Part shown: positions 5,586-7,816 of the stretch, one piece after another
Position numbering within the stretch: position 1 is the stretch's first letter
Layout of the letters: each line of letters starts with the position of its first letter
Origin: an uncultured Brevinema sp.
GTDB taxonomy: Bacteria > Spirochaetota > Brevinematia > Brevinematales > Brevinemataceae
NCBI GenBank assembly: GCA_947036575.1
Contig: CAMQSH010000086.1
Span: forward strand, 1 to 7,816
DNA length: 7,816 bases
Direction: 5' to 3'
The notes under the pieces: model-generated
The model's input: the letters and a program-made list of their open reading frames with translations, nothing else
The model's database searches: none
What the model was told of the DNA's origin: nothing
Program-made: the position numbers and the translations under genes

Positions 5586-6957
5586 ATCTATCTACGGTAA
5601 TTTTTTCAAAATCATAATAAATTGCCATTCTATTATAAAAACCATCACCAGTGTATAGATATACAGGAATGATATTTCCAAATGGGGTTTTAATTTTATA
5701 TTGAGTAAAAGGCTTAACTATTATTTCTGATTGATTATTTTGTTTGGCAATATTAATTTTATCAACGAGCTCATTATATTCTGTTCTATAATGTAACCAT
5801 GTAGGTACCATAACTAACCATATAACCAAAGCAAGTGCTACCATAAAATAAGAAAACTTTTTAATAAGAGATAGAGCTGATGGATTTAACTCTACATGAG
5901 AGTTAATAACCATTACTATACTAATATATAAAAATGCTAGTCCAAAATTTATAGGACCACCATAAAATGAGGGAGCAGCAGCCATCACTCCAACTGCCAT
6001 CCAAGAAAAAAGGAATAAGAGTACAGGAATAACATGAAGAGCTTTAGTCCAATCTTTTTCTAATAATAAATTTTTTCTTAACGTCAATGCAAAAATCATA
6101 CTAAAGGGCGCACTATAAATAAGCCATGGAAAATCTCCAAACCACATGATTTTGGCTAAAGAATAAAAATATTTTTTAAAGCCTAAATCATTCCAATTAA
6201 GATATTGTCCAGCAAATTCCCAATTTGCTCCACCACCATAACTATTCATACGACTATTATCCCAATTTATTGGTGTAGCCATTAATATAGCAAATCCCAC
6301 TAAAAATCCAATGATTCCTATCCAATACCAAAGAGGTAAAGCTCTTTTTTTGTATTTTAGAAAGATAGTAATAAATAAAAGTAAAGGAACTATAGCCACA
6401 CTTTGTTCATGAGTATTACCAGCAATAATTCCTAAAAGAACTACTAAGGTAAGAGAAATATTATATTCTTTATTTCTAATAAATTGAAAATAAACATTTA
6501 AAAAAAGCAATAAAAATATAAAGGATAGAGTATATGAAACAGTAAGCATAGTTTGTGTATATATAGTCCAAGAACCTACTAAACAAGATAATAATAAACT
6601 AGATAAAATTAATAATAGGTAAGGATCTTTTTTATTATCTTGTTTTACAAAATTTGGCTGAACAGTATTATATGCAACAAAAATAAATACTATTCCTAGT
6701 AATGATGTTAGTATATCAGTTAAAGGATCTCTTAGTTGGAGAATCAATCTTCCTATTGTATGTGTTATGTATCTTCCATGAAAAGTAAAATATTCTTGAG
6801 CTTGTAGTATAAAGGGATTTCCTTTAGTAGCATAAGCAAAATCATCGTCAAAAGTGACGGGGAAAAACAGGTTACTTAAATAAATCAGTCCTAATATTAT
6901 TAGTAATATTAGGACTGATTTATTTAAATGAATTTTATTGGTTATTAAATTCTTCAT
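5584..6957 (-). CDS. Polytopic membrane protein, DUF6056-like
   Basis: The 457-residue protein has roughly ten hydrophobic segments, the first at about 13-33, with a charged C-terminal part from about 395. Features fit the DUF6056 family, whose fold resembles integral-membrane GT-C glycosyltransferases. After the first helix comes an extracytoplasmic DDDFAYA acidic motif, then YFTFHGRYITHTIGRLI, a GNTHEQSVAI motif and NWDNSRMNSYGG. In GT-C enzymes an early acidic pair acts with lipid-linked sugar donors, but catalysis is not shown for this family, so glycan assembly is only a suggestion. It starts 8 nt after the pnp stop. The only Shine-Dalgarno-like AGGA lies about 14 nt from the ATG, so translation may depend on coupling to pnp. 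Its first helix is encoded by a perfect 24-bp inverted repeat (6876-6927). Confidence 0.75.
   Translation of the reverse strand: MKNLITNKIHLNKSVLILLIILGLIYLSNLFFPVTFDDDFAYATKGNPFILQAQEYFTFHGRYITHTIGRLILQLRDPLTDILTSLLGIVFIFVAYNTVQPNFVKQDNKKDPYLLLILSSLLLSCLVGSWTIYTQTMLTVSYTLSFIFLLLFLNVYFQFIRNKEYNISLTLVVLLGIIAGNTHEQSVAIVPLLLFITIFLKYKKRALPLWYWIGIIGFLVGFAILMATPINWDNSRMNSYGGGANWEFAGQYLNWNDLGFKKYFYSLAKIMWFGDFPWLIYSAPFSMIFALTLRKNLLLEKDWTKALHVIPVLLFLFSWMAVGVMAAAPSFYGGPINFGLAFLYISIVMVINSHVELNPSALSLIKKFSYFMVALALVIWLVMVPTWLHYRTEYNELVDKINIAKQNNQSEIIVKPFTQYKIKTPFGNIIPVYLYTGDGFYNRMAIYYDFEKITVDR
6876..6927. repeat. Perfect 24-bp inverted repeat inside the DUF6056-like gene
   Basis: Arms at 6876-6899 and 6904-6927 are perfectly complementary over 24 bp around a 4-nt loop (TTAG). 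On the mRNA the hairpin starts 31 nt after the first base of the ATG and covers codons 11-28, which encode the first membrane helix. It is not followed by a T run on either strand, so it does not look like a classical terminator. Such a stable stem could slow initiation or serve as a double-stranded RNase site. Confidence 0.9.
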
Positions 6958-6965
6958 TGGGAATT

Positions 6966-7816
6966 TTAGAATCCTGAATCAGGAGTATGACCTTTTGAGT
7001 TGTCATCATTATCTCTAGGTCTACGATCTCCACCGTATCCACCGCCACCTCTGTTGTTATCTCTGTTGTATCCGCCACCTCTGTTGTTGTCTCTATTGTA
7101 TCCACCACGATCGTCATTATAGTTACGACGCTCACGACGAGGTTCTTCAACATCTTTGTTGATTTGGTATACATTGATACGTTTTTTCTCATCCACATTT
7201 TTGAAGAAAACAGTAATGCTATCTCCAATTTCTAAAGAATGAAGATCTGCTTCCATTTTTGAAATGTGAAGAAGAGCTTGAGTTCCTGGCAGTATTTCGA
7301 TGAATACTCCAAAAGCTTCTTTACGTGTGATAGGACCAGTGATAGCTTCATCTGGATTGAAGCCTTTTGTTAAGTGTTCAATCACTTTCATATTAGCTTC
7401 GATCATTTCCATATCGTTACCAGAAATGGTAACAGTTCCGTTATCATCAATATTGATTTCTGTATGGAACTCTGCCATCATTTTTTTGATCACGCGACCA
7501 CCGGAACCGATAACGTTTCCTATTTGATCTGTCTCAATAGACATTTTTTGTATTTTAGGTGCTGAATTAGACACAGTAGACCTTCCTTCTATAATGGTTT
7601 TTTCCATAATTTTTAATATATGCATTCTTCCTTCTTTGGCTTGAGAAAGTGCTTTTTTCATGATTTCTTCTGGGAGACCTGCTGTTTTGAGATCCATTTG
7701 AATTGCGGTAATCCCGTGTACAGAACCTGCAACTTTGAAATCCATATCTCCATGATGGTCTTCTAGACCTTGAATATCGGAAAGAACAGTGTAATCATTA
7801 GTTTTTTTATCCCAAA
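6966..7816 (-). CDS. pnp: Polynucleotide phosphorylase, C-terminal part (5' end outside window)
   Basis: Polynucleotide phosphorylase degrades RNA 3' to 5' with phosphate and can also add tails. It is a cytoplasmic trimer. The 282 visible residues start inside the second RNase PH domain, with the family signature DIQGLEDHHGDMDFKVAG carrying its acidic active-site cluster. The frame is open to the right edge, so ATG 7743-7745 is internal and not the start. Next is an all-helical LPEEIMKKALSQAKEGRMHIL segment, a KH domain with GNVIGSGGRVIKK (GxxG loop GSGG), and an S1 domain (ITRKEAFGVFIEILPG, LLHISKM). The end is unusual: about 55 residues rich in Arg, Gly, Asn and Asp, including two GGYNRDNNRG units, an RGG-like RNA-binding tail. 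The stop lies 8 nt before the DUF6056-like gene, so they probably share an mRNA. Confidence 0.95.
   Translation of the reverse strand, partial: WDKKTNDYTVLSDIQGLEDHHGDMDFKVAGSVHGITAIQMDLKTAGLPEEIMKKALSQAKEGRMHILKIMEKTIIEGRSTVSNSAPKIQKMSIETDQIGNVIGSGGRVIKKMMAEFHTEINIDDNGTVTISGNDMEMIEANMKVIEHLTKGFNPDEAITGPITRKEAFGVFIEILPGTQALLHISKMEADLHSLEIGDSITVFFKNVDEKKRINVYQINKDVEEPRRERRNYNDDRGGYNRDNNRGGGYNRDNNRGGGGYGGDRRPRDNDDNSKGHTPDSGF
7048..7107 (-). repeat. Two 30-bp tandem units encoding the pnp RGG-like tail
   Basis: Positions 7048-7077 and 7078-7107 match at 27 of 30 bases and encode the ten-residue unit GGYNRDNNRG twice. The frame is kept because the unit is ten whole codons, so copy number could vary without breaking pnp. 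Confidence 0.88.

Noticed and set aside
6935..7228. 97-residue Thr-rich frame on the - strand overlapping the end of pnp
   Set aside because: It is the alternate frame of the repetitive pnp tail. The pnp frame is continuous with KH and S1 domains, so this is a shadow.
7743..7745. ATG as the start of a 259-residue protein
   Set aside because: The frame continues upstream to the window edge with conserved PNPase residues (DIQGLEDHHGD), so this Met is internal.

Overview
The window comes from a visibly AT-rich bacterium. Spirochaete-like traits are the repeated short secreted or lipoprotein ankyrin proteins and the TPR fragment, but no marker here fixes the taxon, so this assignment is a low-confidence inference. 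Three blocks can be separated.

Block 1 (about 1-2033, + strand) is accessory and partly decayed. A gene-free leader carries a rho-independent terminator (164-199) for something upstream of the window. A promoter (223-251) then drives a 59-residue one-TPR minigene whose stop overlaps the start of a GNAT acetyltransferase. A second, paralogous GNAT follows. Fused to its 3' end is a DUF1349 (concanavalin-A-like) gene that has lost its start and appears frameshifted and internally shortened.

Block 2 (about 2034-5580, + strand) is a tandem family of three exported ankyrin-repeat proteins followed by triosephosphate isomerase (tpiA). Two ankyrin proteins have a lipobox cysteine. The third keeps the same signal start but has no cysteine and looks periplasmic. 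Promoter and leader modules are reused: a 53-bp promoter segment precedes ankyrin genes 1 and 3, and a 30-nt leader with a small hairpin (one compensatory base-pair change) precedes ankyrin gene 2 and tpiA. A leader-like relic with a Shine-Dalgarno but no gene lies at 61-110. Together these suggest an array that expands and contracts by recombination at shared ends. The block ends in a bidirectional terminator.

Block 3 (5584-7816, - strand) holds the 3' part of pnp (polynucleotide phosphorylase: end of the second RNase PH domain, KH, S1 and an unusual Arg/Gly-rich tail). Eight bases after it comes a polytopic membrane protein of the DUF6056 type. Its first membrane helix is encoded by a perfect 24-bp inverted repeat with a 4-nt loop, the strongest unexplained structure in the window.

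No tRNA, rRNA, CRISPR array or insertion sequence was recognised.
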